DNA of 64,000 bases, taken from NCBI GenBank assembly GCA_038501195.1, contig JBBPUQ010000005.1, forward strand, positions 2,480,001-2,544,000, in the 5' to 3' direction. Position numbers and translations under genes: made by a program. The notes beneath the pieces are model-generated. The model searched no databases and was not told where the DNA came from. It saw nothing but the letters and a program-made list of their open reading frames with translations. This document shows positions 11,047 to 23,245 of this stretch, in pieces (within the stretch, counting starts at the first letter, position 1; each line of letters begins with the position of its first letter). Origin of the DNA: Nemania diffusa. Taxonomy: Eukaryota; Ascomycota; Sordariomycetes; Xylariales; Xylariaceae.

Positions 11047-13982
11047 CCGATCTACCATGGATCTCAGTCCGAGGACGAAATGTAGAGCTATCACAATACT
11101 TGGACAGCCTCCGCTTTCACCTCGTAACTCGGCCAGATGGCTGGGTGTCGTACTAATTTATTAGGCCCTCGTTAGCCTGAAGGTGTCATTCGCAGCAGTA
11201 AATCATCGGTTCACGCACGAAAGCTGGTATATAAAGGTGCGGAATAGGATGAAGCCCGATAGCTATTCTTATGCTGCCAAGGCTTAGCCTGCGATTTACA
11301 TGAAGCGACAATAACGATCTAGGTGCTATAACTTCCACTATCTAGTTATATTCTGGCTATCGAAACGGAAGGGTATGCCTCCTGGCTAATAATATCGTCG
11401 TGATGATGTCGAATTTTCCTTGCATTAGACACCGGCACGGAATGAAGAGTATTGGCAAATGCTACTCTGTGGAGTTAGTCATTGTCTTGTTACGTGATAC
11501 CCGGCGCTATAATACTAAAACAAGAGACTTTTACTGTCGGTGGAACCTCGTAAGGATGTGAACGTGATCTGACGACTCTGGGAATATTTCTCAGAGAAAA
11601 ATGATATAGTTGGTCTGAGAGCCATAGTAGTCTCGATGAATAGCCTCGAATGGATGGAAGTAAAGATGTGTCAAACACCAGGTAGAGCAAAAAGGAAGGC
11701 AACATATAACTAACACCGCTCATGATGTCGTTGGTCACAAGATGTGGTCAAGCGCTAACTTCAGTTGAAGCCCTGGATAATGTTGCGTAGCATCATATGT
11801 GCATTCATTAAGGGTCATCTTGCTATAAAAATAGTAAATCCATTAGCTTATCTAGAAGTACAATAAAAGAGTGTTTCTAGAGCCCGTTCCAACTCGCCCC
11901 AAAACTACCTTTAAATACGATAGTTATAGTTATTACCTAGTGTCGGATTCTAGTTGCCTATAGTCTTATCTAGATCATCAACTGCCACTACCTACCTTTG
12001 AGTAGGCGTCCATACATCGCGCTGGCTGCAGACTGACGTCGTTTATACCTACTTATCGATAGCAAAAGGCTGGAGATGACCAGCCTCTGCTAAAGGACGG
12101 TACTGCGTAAAGCTCCGTAGCCCCCCCTCACCCCAAAAGTCTCTATTTGAGCCGTTATTTGTGCTAATTACGACTTCTAGCTGTCCTCGGCACCGCGCAA
12201 TAGCCCGGGTCTCAACCGAGTGGATATGTCAGCCGGGGGCGGCCGTGATATCTATTCTAACTACTCATTACGGCGAGGTAGCCGGCAAGTGTCGGAAAGC
12301 AATATTGAAACATACGACGTATACAATAGAAAATGTATCTTATCTGGGAATTTCGATTGGTTTCTCCTTCGTACCTCATGATCACCATCTTGACACTTTA
12401 ACTAGCTTCGTCAATTTATTTAATGCTCGTGTTAACTTGAGAGTGGGGTCTGTCACGAGAGAGCTTTCTCTTGATTATGCGGGAAAGGCAATGTATGAAG
12501 GCAATGAGGACCAAGTTGGGCCTGCTCGCGCCTGTGCCTCAAGCTGTCCTCAAACTACAGAGTAGGTAGAGCCACATTACATCTCTGCACCATCGGAGAG
12601 ATATGCTCTTAGCTCGCGGCATGCTGTCGCTGTCATCGCTGCTTGGGCCGTATTTAAGCGTTTGTTGGCGGACGCGTGAACTAATGTACTTTTTCTCCAG
12701 AGAGCCCCCGTACCCGTCCCCTAAGTAAGCTCCGGCGCTTAGAGAGTGACGTGTACGGAGCTGTGTTGGGTTTGATTAGCCGACGGCCAACGCTGCAATT
12801 CCGAAACAATGGACCCCGCCAGCAGCCCAATAACCAAAGCACCCCCTGGATTACGCCTCAAACATCAAACACACTATGTAACCTCTCGCCCCCTCGGCGC
12901 CTGTTACGGAAGATATATACCTAAGTAAGCCTAGGTACTGAGGTATGCGTCTCTGCATTCTGGCTGCGATGCTTACCGCATTATGTACTTATGTAAGGCA
13001 GGTTGGCCCGTATTCAGTGATCCCATTGGTCAAAGTCATGTACTTCATACCTGCATTGGGAACATTTGAACCATTGATCGTTGTACCTACTTGTCGTTTC
13101 GCACGCCTTCTTGGTGGTCAACCTGAAGCTAAGCATAGACAGATATCTATATCTGCTCCTCATGTGCGGTCAACCACAAACAATCCCAACGCGCCAGGTA
13201 GGCTGTAGGTACCTAGATAGGTTAGGTAGCCTATATTGAACCCGAAGAGCATCCATGCATGTCGTCGTTGTTTTGCTATGGCCCCTCCGCCTCCTCTTCC
13301 TCCCCCCGGTCTCCCAAACACTCGTGTCGTTCGTCTCCTATCCTTGATTTCCCGTTCCATATTTCTCTCACACGAAGCTAACGCCACCATGGGCCTTCCT
13401 CTTGGCCCTTTCTCCCGTTGGGTCTTTTCTTAGGAGCCGTAGGGCGTAGTATTTCTCTTTCTCATCGCAAAAGTCAACGTCTACGCGTTGTCCTATTCTT
13501 CTACTATTGCCACTCAATTTTTTTAAGGGAGGGGGTTTTTATTTTTTTATTTTTTATTTATTCGTTCTTTATGCTCTGGGAGCATCGACTATACATTAGT
13601 TATACTATTTTACACCAATCCGACTGTTCCGTGTCATAAGCATTTTCCTGTACCAAGAGCAGCTGCATATTTGCGGCCACACTTGTGACCCGAGCTCCAA
13701 TTCATTCGTTGAGAAAGTGTCAAGCCCAAAACTTACAACGACGCGGTCTGCTTTAACGCGACACGTCCTAATCGTTACTTAATCATAACCTCTGTGTTTA
13801 TTTACTTCAAGTAATACTCAACCCCCATTGGGGACACCAGACTCATTTCCTTACCAACTTCCAGCAGGGGTAACCTCCCTACCTTATCGACGCCCTTCTA
13901 ACCGGCCTGACGAGGAATCGTAATAGAGGATAGCAGCTATACAAGCTACGATTGTATTCCTTCATCATCGGGCGTAGGAGTC
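11047..13982. other. 2.9-kb intergenic region
   Basis: The longest open frame is at 12161-12565 (+). It has no domain, and its composition does not look coding. TACCTA-type tracts appear at 11980-12010 and near 12920 and 13200. A pyrimidine-rich stretch with T runs (13490-13570) lies upstream of the membrane protein gene and is probably promoter or 5' leader. Confidence 0.45.
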
Positions 13983-15411
13983 ATGAATTTCATTAGGACC
14001 AGTATGCTAGGGCGAGGGCGGGCTCAACAGGGGCAGGACCTCGAACGGCAAATACCGATAGCTGCGGAGGAACAAACGCAGAATAACTCGAGGCTATTCG
14101 CCATCCCCCGATCAACATTGCCAAGCTTATTCATGGGGCGGCTCAGTTCGAGTGCACGAGGACCGAGACGTAATGAAGGGGAATCTGAGCTGGATGACGG
14201 ACCCAAATCCCCAGCCCCAGATCGGATCCGCCTGCCGAGCCTACAATATGAACCTAATCAGCCGTCATCTGAACATGAGATGCAGGACAGCGACGTTCCT
14301 TCACAGTCGACGTCAGCGAGGGTCCGTACCCAGACACAGCGTTTTCCGGTCCTGGCTCGACCGCCAACAGTACGGACGAACGGAGGAGAACGTGAACGAT
14401 ATGTGCGCCGCTCAATATTTAATGGGTCGGGTCCAGCAGAATTACATTTGGCTGGCCTCGTAGAGAGCGAGCCGCGGCAACCTGCACACCAGAGACGAGA
14501 TGTTTCGAGTAGAGAGCGGAGACGTCCGAAAAAGGAGCCCCCAAAGAATTTTCTCTTCTGCTTCCCATGGGTCAAGTCGCGGCGAGCACGCGCGCTCATT
14601 TTGCGCTGCTTCGTATCGGGCATATTTCTGATCACGATGCTTACAGTCTGTATGTCGTGTTCGCACTATAACACGGGAAATTTTCTTTTACTAACCATTC
14701 AACATAGACCTTTCCCTTTCTATAACGAAAAATATCAACACGAGCGAGTTCAGTATACTACTGATCATCCTTATTCTTTTGACGACTGTTATTTTCTGCC
14801 ATGGGCTCATCCTTCTATGCATGCTCCTCGTACGACCGCGAAACCGGCTCGGCACCTCAAGCAACGATGTTGAAGGCAATAAGTACGGGCATTCAGGATA
14901 CGCAATCCCAAGGCAGCCAATCCGTGTTGTACTAGCACGGGATGAAGAGGCTGCTGGGATCGAGAGTGAGGCAACGAAGCTACAGCCTCCGGCATACGGG
15001 CTGTGGCGTGAAAGTGTTGTAAGTTTTATTCCAGCTCGTTACCTACCTATTGGTCTCTCTCGCTCTCTCTGGTTAGCCCCGCATACTTATCACTTCTCGT
15101 GAGAATAGCGCGTAGATCCTAATCGCATTTACTGGCAACGTGCTGAATCAACATCGCCATCGTCGCCCACATCGATGTCATCCACAAGCAGCGATAGCAT
15201 TGCAGGAGATAGCCCTCGCAACACACAACGTCGACCACCATCATACGCTTCAGATGATGGTATTGAATATGTCATTGATCCGCGCCCTCGATCTATTGCT
15301 CCGCCTCCCTCCATTTACTCTCAACGCTCTACGACAGGGACACAAATAAGTTCCAATATCACGAGTATGCCTCCATTACCGCCTTTGGCAGTCAGGCGGC
15401 CGGGCAACTAG
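13983..15411 (+). CDS. Conserved fungal two-TM membrane protein, unknown function
   Basis: Exons 13983-14649, 14708-15018 and 15109-15411 join in phase to 426 residues. The first intron has a perfect branch point (TTTTACTAACC) before CATAG. Residues 1-200 are polar, Arg/Ser/Pro-rich and probably disordered and cytosolic. A basic patch (RRRPKKEPPK) precedes the first membrane segment (ALILRCFVSGIFLITMLTVY). A short loop separates it from a second segment, FSILLIILILLTTVIFCHG. After this comes a conserved-looking block (YGLWRESVRVDPNRIYWQR), then a Ser/Thr/Pro-rich tail with PPSY motifs. PPxY-type motifs can recruit Rsp5-family ubiquitin ligases, but that is inference. I do not recognise a named family. 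Confidence 0.8.
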
Positions 15412-17398
15412 TATATGATTAAGTTGGGTTTTGTATCACTGATGGTGTGGCAACTATAGGGGCACAGTAACGCTACGGGTGCGCAGATTTGAGATGTTAG
15501 GATTCATGCATATTTGCGGCCATGGCGTACACAGGTATGATTTGATCAATGCTCCGGTAAGCACTGGCGTTGGGGGACATTGCAGATACAAGAGTTATGC
15601 GGGGAATATGAAATTCAAGAATTCAAAACGATTGGAAGGCCTAGGCTCTCTTAAAATAGCATAAATGTGCGTTGGAGTTAGTTTTGCTGCGAAAATGATG
15701 AATTCTAGCTGAGTTGTCAATTTTGAGAGCTAGATATCCTCAGGCTATGGCTCTGAATAGAATTTATCAAGAAGCGAGTACTGCCTACTACATAAGCAAT
15801 TATCATAAACTCTTAAGATCTATACGTAAAAGGACCGAAAGGACTCAGGTATTGATGGATGCGCAGGTACCGGGAAACATACGGAGGAAGTAGGTAGATA
15901 CAATGCCTGTCCTAGCAGAGCGCAGCGGGGGCGGGGCCTTCTGTGGAGGGGCGGTCGTCTTTGCGACTGCAATGTGATTGGACAGACTTAAAATGATAGG
16001 GTGTCAGTCTTATCGTAAACAGGCACATACCTGGTAGTACCGCCAGTTTGGTCAACTCAAGCTCTTAGGTAGGTGCCTACATAAAGGTTAAGAATTACCT
16101 ATGTAGGTAGATGAGGTACAGTCTTATGGGGTCTTGAGGCGCTTTGGATGTAGTCCCATCATCGGGGTTGTTGTGCACCATATAATTAGATTTCAGGTAC
16201 GAGTATACCTAGTAATACTAATCCACTGCCTACCTAATACAGAACTTTAGAAGAAGGGGTGTTAGCATTCATTCATATTGATAGTTTGGCTGACTGCTGT
16301 AGCTCACTCATGCAGGGATGTGGCGCCAGAACCAATAATACTCCAAATGACAAACAATATTTACACAATATTCATGCTGTTGATGTGGCCTGTATAAAGG
16401 GATGCAAATAAGTCAAGAGTATATACCTATGTACTTGCCGTGCACTGACTAAATAAAGCAGGTGGGTAGATGTTACGTTCGCGATTCAGATGCTGCTTGC
16501 ACCTAGTTGTATCTAGTGTCTGAACACAATATATAGCATATACATACTAATATACTGTAGGTACATAATGTACACGATTCCAGGATTCGTGCCACATTCT
16601 AGCCATCGTGAGCTTTACTTACTTTATACACTAGGGGGGTCGGGTATTTTTTCACTTTCGGCCTTTTCTCCCTTCCTCCTTGCCTCTCCTTATCTTAGGT
16701 CTACCTGACATGTCTTGACTTGTCTCGTCTCGTCTAATAAGGCATTGTTTCCGTTGCGGGTCATGGTCACATCGTCCTCATGTTCGGTTCGCTTCCCACC
16801 AAATCAAGTCACAAGAAACAAAGCTGAAAAGGAAGTAGATAGGTAAGTTAAGCAAGTCGCCTAGGTTCTATCCAGGGTAATTAGCGGCCAGCCCGTGTGA
16901 TTCAATTTTCAAATTCCCCATTTCCCCTCGCCAAGAGTCCCCCCTCCATCCCATGATCCCTATCCCTCTGTCCTCGCACAGAATACCAGCCGGTCCCTCA
17001 CCTACCTAGGTATACTATACACCTATCTAGTGGCACTGGGTAAGGGCTAGGCTAGGCTAGTTGGCCCGTAGTGCGCCCTTGTCCTCCACTATTTCCAGTT
17101 TCAACCAGCCTACCTAGTCAAGCACAGCAGTACCTACTAGGTAGACTAGCAGCAGCAACAGCAGCAAGCACCACCACCACCACTACTACCAGTCCTGCCT
17201 GGAAGTGACGGCCTGTCTTTCCCTATCCCCCCGGCCCATTTCTACTGGCCTCTTTTCATTTTTTTCCCTCTTTCCTTTTTCCCTCTCTCCACACTTTCCG
17301 CATCATCATCTACTCGATACATCCGAGGTTGTTGTGTTCGGGAGAAGACGAGAGTCGCTTGGAAGCTGAAGAGAAGAAGGTTGCCGTTGGATCGGATT
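15412..17398. other. 2-kb intergenic and promoter region
   Basis: No convincing coding sequence. TACCTA tracts occur at 16060-16110, 16200-16230 and 16990-17140. From about 16640 the DNA becomes pyrimidine-rich (TTTTTCCC, CTCTCTCC), a common fungal core-promoter feature, which fits transcription starting just upstream of the CAG repeat. Confidence 0.5.
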
Positions 17399-17420
17399 GA
17401 AGAAGAAGAAGAAGCAGCAG

Positions 17421-17455
<35 letters not shown>

Positions 17456-17458
17456 GCC
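17399..17458. repeat. GAA/GCA trinucleotide microsatellite in 5' leader
   Basis: Five GAA units are followed by about fourteen GCA units, with two GTA interruptions. No downstream open frame continues from it. Its position before a donor-like site at 17507 suggests it is transcribed as 5' UTR of the zinc-knuckle gene. Confidence 0.85.
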
Positions 17459-17506
17459 GACGTAGGATACCGCTAAAAGGACCTTGCCGTCGCAAAGTTT
17501 AAAGGC

Positions 17507-18873
17507 GTAAGTCAGTCATTTTCTTTTTCCGTCATCCGATAATTCCCTCGAACTTTGTTCCTCTCGGCTCTCGGGTTACCTTTTGCGCCCAACCACAGCG
17601 ATATGGTGTGGTACGGCGCACCATCTGGCGCACCATCTGGCGCACAGTCCGGCGCACAATACAGCGCATAACGGCAGCGATTATGTGCGCGCGCGCATGA
17701 CAGCACTGGAATCGACCAAAACACTTGCTTTATATCGGCTCGCTATCTCCATCCTTGCTGTGCGACATTACACCCACCACGTTCGTCCACGGAGTGTTTT
17801 GCCTTTCGATACCGACCGTACGTTCCTTTCTGGATTCCAGCGCGACGATGCAGCCTTGCGCGCAAAAGCTCAACTACCCGCCTTGGTTGCATCTCCCTGC
17901 TATGACACGAGTAGAGCGCGTGGCCATCGCTAGACCGACGACCTGCGAGCCCTGAATTGTTTGGCATGGGCGTTCTGAACAACCCCAACGTTTTGAACTA
18001 CCAAAATCGGTGCCAACTCTCCGTCTCTTTCTCCCCCCTCTCTCTGGTGGCAGCCTGAGGCGAGCAATCATGCCCGCGTAAGCGCATGGTGTATGAGACA
18101 GGCGTCCCATTGGACCACCTCAAGATCCCAAACATTCCAGTTGCCCGGATTCGCAGCAGCATGGTTGGTGTTGCTTGCATAGGTAGCAATGCACAGGAAA
18201 AGCATGCAGTGCACACACACACTACCGTGGTGTGCTTCGCGTACCGTTCTCCAACCGAGGGCACAATGCGACACGATCATGCCGCCCGCAATCTTCGGAA
18301 CCTCTGAATATCATAAAACCTGAGTCCGACATCATGTTGTCTATTTTGTTCGCGAGCCATCAAGCCTGGATAGAGCGGGATGCGGCACTTGATCCTGCGA
18401 CACGGAGGAACGGAAATCAGCGAATGGCAAAACCTGATATATCATCCTCTGTATCTGCACCTGCACATGAGCGGATTTGTTATCAAACACTCTACTCGCC
18501 GATTAATGCGACTATGCGGTATGTTATCGGGTTTCTGCGCCTGGTAGATTTGCTAGACATCCAGTCTGCATGTGCTTCGCAAACGCTTTGTCAACTCTCA
18601 GCCAGCAGCGGCAGTATTAGCCTCTATCTGCCTACACATAATGACTTGATTTCGCGCATTGCTAGCTACCGCAAGGATTACCAATGCCGACGGCGCAAAG
18701 CCCCGTGATGCGCTCGCGCTGACGGTGAAACTCCTTTCAGATCGGCACTAGCAATTTACACTCCTGCTTGCCACTTCTACAACCAAAATCATATCGCCCC
18801 AAATGGGTTCTAGACTCATGATTCAATGGAGATAGACCTACGTAAGATTGTACTAACGAGATGAACTATGCAG
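17507..18873 (+). other. Probable 1.37-kb 5' UTR intron of the GIS2-like gene
   Basis: The 3' end is strong: a TACTAACG branch point at 18851 and a CAG acceptor ending at 18873, 18 bases before the start codon. The best upstream donor seen is GTAAGTCA at 17507, just after the GCA repeat. The DNA between holds only scattered short frames, including one at 18232-18708 with no recognisable domain. The acceptor is seen directly; the pairing with this donor is inferred. Confidence 0.5.
17615..17674. repeat. 12-bp tandem repeat (ggcgcaccatct family)
   Basis: Two identical 12-bp units are followed by diverging copies (ggcgcacagtcc, ggcgcacaatac, agcgcataacgg). It lies inside the presumed 5' UTR intron. 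Confidence 0.75.
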
Positions 18874-18891
18874 ACTCGCAGACTTTCCGCC

Positions 18892-19624
18892 ATGTCTTCC
18901 CTTTCACGCAGAGCATGCTACAAGTGTGGCAATGTTGGCCACTACGCCGAGGTTTGCTCCTCCGCTGAGCGCCTCTGCTACAACTGCAAGCAGCCAGGTA
19001 AGCTCTCCCCCATTCAATATGCGATAGCTCTAGTGTGACTAATAGGGCTTCATATGATGAAAAGGCCATGAATCTAATCAGTGCCCCCTTCCTCGAACGA
19101 CGGAGGCCAAGCAGTGCTACCATTGCCAGGGATTAGGCCATGTTCAGGCTGATTGCCCTACCCTCCGTCTAAGTGGTGCCGGTGGCGGCAACGGCCGCTG
19201 CTATAACTGCGGACAACCTGGCCATCTCGCCCGAGCGTGCCCCAGCCCTGCTGGTGTCAGCATGGGTCGCGGCGCTCCTGTCGGCCGTGGCGGTTTTGCT
19301 GGTTATGGCCGCGGTGGCTTCACCGGTGGCCCCCGCCATGCTACTTGCTACAAGTGCGGCGGCCCTAACCATTTTGCACGGGACTGCCAGGCTCAGGCTA
19401 TGAAGTGCTACGCTTGTGGCAAGCTTGGCCACATCTCACGCGACTGTACCGCTCCTAACGGTGGCCCTCTGAACACGGCAGGCAAGACCTGTTACCAATG
19501 CGGCGAGGCTGGTCACATCTCCAGAGACTGCCCTCAAAAGAACACCGCTGCCGCCCCCGCTGGCAGCGAAATCCCTACTGACGCCGAAATTCCCGTGGCT
19601 GCTGCCATCCCTCCCGTCGCTTAA
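18892..19624 (+). CDS. GIS2: CCHC zinc-knuckle protein, CNBP/GIS2 family
   Basis: Exons 18892-18997 and 19065-19624 give 221 residues. Seven CX2CX4HX4C knuckles are visible, from CYKCGNVGHYAEVC at the N-terminus to CYQCGEAGHISRDC near the end. Between knuckles four and five lies an RGG-like linker (GRGGFAGYGRGGFTGG). The acidic, Ala/Pro-rich tail has repeats of the type EIPxxAEIP. This is the architecture of yeast Gis2, S. pombe Byr3 and animal CNBP, cytosolic single-stranded nucleic-acid binders that associate with translating mRNAs and stress granules. The start codon follows a branch point and acceptor at 18851-18873, which suggests a spliced 5' leader and possibly regulated translation. 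Confidence 0.93.
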
Positions 19625-22319
19625 ATACGGTCGCGCCTAGGCTGTGGCGTTGGCCCCGAATTGGACCCGCTGAGCTGGTCAACGTTCGGTCCGTTACGAC
19701 GGCCGTGTTCTTTCGCTCTTCGTGATGGCGCGACCTTGAAGGCACGAGTCAATGCGACGAGCAGCCTCGAAGCGCTCTACTGCACTTTTAGTGTGATTTT
19801 AGGGCATATTCTGATCATTGCCTCTTTCGTATGCATTTTCATTACTTTGGATTCCACCATGACGAGCATTTATCCCTCTTTTTGTTTTCATCGTTCATAA
19901 CACATGGCATCAAATTTCCTCGTCTTTGAACGTGAAGGTCGTTGGACGGCAACTACCTATCCTTGTCATCATTGACTAGGCCGATAACGTATGGGCCCCG
20001 ATGCCTCTCTTAATCTCCTTATTTATCAGATTATTCCCTTGTTTCATCATCTAGCACGACTCACGGCGCATATGACCACCTACGGCTAGAACTCCTGTTA
20101 CGCACACAACGATTTGCTCTTTTCTTTGGCAGCAAATACCTCGGCCGAGTGCCCATCGAATTCTTGAGTGAGGAAATTTTGGATCTAATCATCATTTTGG
20201 ATATCAAACTTTTTGTTTCCGACTTGTACCACTACCAGCGCCGACTAGCAAAGGGATATTCGTGGAAGAGGGTGAGAAAGAGGAAGTTCTTCTGCTGGAC
20301 GATGGAAGAAAATGGGCAAACGCCTACTACTTACTGCCTCGATAGAACACTTTGGGGTAGGAGAGGCTAACCTGTCAAAACAAAAAAGACACAAACAGAA
20401 AAGGAGAGAAACTACGAACAATACGAATCTTTGAGACTATCGAATCATTACACACTCGAATTTTTTTTTTCTTGCCTTCGTTCCTCGACAGTGGCAGACT
20501 TAGTTCAGCGCAGTCTACTCGCAAGAAAGCAAAAAAAAAACAGGAACTAGGAGAGGGAAATTCGCAAGCAAAATATAGGCTGCGATAGACTCAAGAGAAA
20601 AATTCGCACCTTTTTCTCGACTAAGAAGGGTGAGGGTCTACGCAAAGTTGAAAAGGGTGGATTATTGAGCGAGAGTCAAATCGTGACAGAGACCGGGTCG
20701 GTTTGGGTCCGGATCGAGTCGAGCTGGAGCGGCGGTGAAAGGAAAAGATCAAGTAGTCTAGTCGACAGCATGCTGAGTCAGTTTAAGAATTGAGATATAA
20801 AAAAATACCCCGGGGAATTCGCAAGTCTAAATGTGCCTTGCGACCGCTGTAGAGACGATATCAGTGTAATAGGAGGGGGCATGGGATTGACGAGATAATG
20901 GTTCAAAGAAGAGCATGCATTTCTAGGACCCGAGCAATATAATTACGCCTAGACTATATTTTGGATTCATAGCTCTAGTTTGTTATCACTTCAGATGAAC
21001 TAAGTTCTTTGTGAGATGTGACGTGCTGAGGAGAATCTCCACGTTGGTTTCCGCCCTCACAAGCAACGCTATAGGAGAGTAGCCACATTTCCCGTCTCTT
21101 AGAATATCAGATCTAACCCGCATAATTACTGGCAAGAAGGTCTGTCCTGTTATTATTATCCCGGTCCTTTTTGAACAACACGGAAAGACCCTGCTCAACG
21201 AATTCCCGAGTGCTTGTCGTGGCTATGAATGTACTAGCCGAAGTTGTTACCCGGGCCTTGAAGCCTTAATACGAGAACACATGTTTTGCTTAGCTACTTG
21301 CGTAGGAGTCTAAGTCTCCTATTGCTTACTCTGACCATCCCAGCCGGTGCCAATGAAACGCACGACCTGCATAAAGAAGAAGAAAGAAGACATAAACTGA
21401 ATGCATACAACAGATTTTGCGGTCGTAGGTACCTAGTCAGGACTCTCACTAACAGCATCAGCATGGTCAATCCGTATGGAAGGGGATCACAAACATCTAT
21501 TATATCATTATGCAAGATGTACCCAGGCGAAGCTATTATTTTACTATCCACGGTTCAGGAATGAGTGCGTTCATGCTTTTATCTATGATTGGCTCAACAT
21601 CCCAGTTTTAAATGTCTCTCTTAGGCCTGGCCTAGTACAGTAACTTCACCTGCTGACGCCCAGATAACAACAACGAGGAGTATCTGCTGTGTGGTTGGGA
21701 ATCTGAAAAGGAACAATGATAGTTAGATGCAATAAGAAGGCACCAATCCCAAGAGTTTTCAGTCTATTGTATACACAAGCCGTTTAGATCCATCAACCTA
21801 GAACAGCGGCTGAGATTGTCAGTCATTAGCGATTTAGCGAAGGACCACCATGGAAATAGCATAACGTAGCAAAATGATTCGATATCTAGATTTGAGGAAC
21901 AACCCAGCAATAGAGACATAGAGGCATTAAAGATCGTCTTCTTCATTTTGACGTTGGGGGAGCGTAGTAGAGTATCGGGGTGCACGCCGTGTCGATCCCC
22001 GTTCGGCTCCGCGTCAGTCATATATATATATACATGTGATATGCGATACGTGCGATTTTTTGATTTCTTTTTTGTAGAAACCATCATCCTGTTAGGTCCC
22101 GAACGACCACCGTCCTACCAGGACATAATACATGCCTAATCCACATTCGTATCGTACAAACCCGGCGTCTTTCGTCCTCTTCTCCATCGTGGTCTCGCCT
22201 ACGATAGCTGCCGTTGCGATTGTGATCGTAACTAGGTGTTTACGCTCTGGGGGCAAAGACAGGTTAGTCATGTCGTCGAAGGGTTGCAGTTACGATTGTC
22301 TTTGAGGTAAGAAGAGAAG
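19625..22319. other. 2.7-kb intergenic region after GIS2-like gene
   Basis: The first part is presumably GIS2 3' UTR. Beyond it are poly-T and poly-A runs at 20460-20540 and no credible gene. A minus-strand frame at 21764-22087 has no domain. A nested hairpin at 21949-22016 is listed separately. Confidence 0.45.
21949..22016. other. Nested imperfect hairpin, possible structured RNA
   Basis: Three stems are nested around one centre: tgacg (21949-21953) with cgtca (22012-22016), ggagc (21959-21963) with gctcc (22006-22010), and cgggg (21976-21980) with ccccg (21997-22001). It is not a tRNA cloverleaf. Function unknown; it could be chance. Confidence 0.35.
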
Positions 22320-22591
22320 TCAAGCGTACGGCGGCAGAAGGTACTCGCTCCAAGGGCTAGTGAAGAAGGCGACGGCAACCTAAAAATAATGGTTATTAAA
22401 GGGCCAGTAGTAAGCGACCAGCGCCGCGCAAGGTAGAAGGGGTAAAGGCATACACCGAAGATGGCGACGCTCTTGACAACCGACGCATTCTCGGCAGAGG
22501 TGAGGGCACTGTAGGTCGAGGCGATGACGCCCTTGGGAGCACCACGGGAACGAGCGCCGCTAGGCTCAACGAGGATTCTCTTGGGCGGCAT
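22320..22591 (-). CDS. TOM6: TOM complex subunit Tom6-like
   Basis: Exons 22591-22454 and 22379-22320 encode 65 residues, the usual size for fungal Tom6. A basic, Pro-rich cytosolic N-terminus (MPPKRILVEPSGARSRGAPK) leads to SALTSAENASVVKSVAIFG, then a single hydrophobic segment (VAVAFFTSPWSEYLLPPYA) interrupted by the intron. Tom6 is a tail-anchored outer-membrane protein that stabilises the mitochondrial import pore with Tom40 and Tom22. Small proteins give little sequence to judge on. I rate the family from the MPPK start, the ENAxVV block and the LLPP end. It is divergently oriented to the gene at 23246, 655 bp away. Confidence 0.8.
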
Positions 22592-23245
22592 TTTCCTTTC
22601 CTCCTTTCTCTCTGGTCTTTCCAGGCGACAGGGAACTTGGAGGATTCCTAGACTGAAGGTTTTCGGTGAGGCAGGCTGGATAGGTCGTATCTACCTACTT
22701 GGTAAAAGAAAAACTAAAGCTTGATGACGAGAGCCAAAGGAAAGAGTAGGGGTGGAGATTGGTTGCCCTATCAGCAGCTCTAGCCTCTACTACTTATGTA
22801 CATATGTAGATAGGCACTTACCAAGATGTAGTACATATAATAGGTACCTACTATGTAAGGTACCATTGAAGCCTTTAAGCTACCTTATGTACATAGGTAG
22901 GTAGGTATATTATTAGAGACGATTAAAATACCTACATGTTTATAAACAATATTTATTACCTTATAACTACCTATTTAGGTATGGTTTACAGCTATTTAGT
23001 ATTCTGGCCTGAACTCAAAGTATGCAGTTAGCGACTATTTATTAACCCACACCCCCCCCCCCCCCCTCCTCACCCTTGTTCTCCTTGGCGTCCCATCACG
23101 TCACCGGTGTATACCTAGAACCATTGAATCCCGGTCCTCAGCTGGCCTTTTTATCTTCCGCCTCACATACAGACGGCATGGATTTGCCTTTTCGAAACGA
23201 TTGAATGTCCCACCACCCCGTGATTATCGCATTATAGGACTTGCC
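22592..23245. promoter_or_regulatory. Divergent promoter, TACCTA tracts and C15 run
   Basis: Shared upstream region of the Tom6-like gene and the acidic protein gene. TACCTA/TAGGTA tracts fill about 22790-22985. A run of fifteen C lies at 23052-23066, about 180 bp before the plus-strand start. Confidence 0.55.

Noticed and set aside
12161..12565. Plus-strand frame of 134 residues
   Set aside because: No recognisable domain, no supporting splice sites, and it begins in TACCTA-type intergenic sequence.
17310..17495. Minus-strand poly-leucine frame
   Set aside because: It is a translation of the GCA repeat on the opposite strand.
17615..17674. CRISPR-like short repeats
   Set aside because: The 12-bp units are directly adjacent with no spacers, and the genome is eukaryotic.
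18232..18708. Plus-strand frame of 158 residues before the GIS2-like gene
   Set aside because: It lies inside the presumed 5' UTR intron, and its sequence shows no domain.
20149..20370. Plus-strand 73-residue frame after the GIS2-like gene
   Set aside because: It is short, with no domain, and probably 3' UTR or intergenic.
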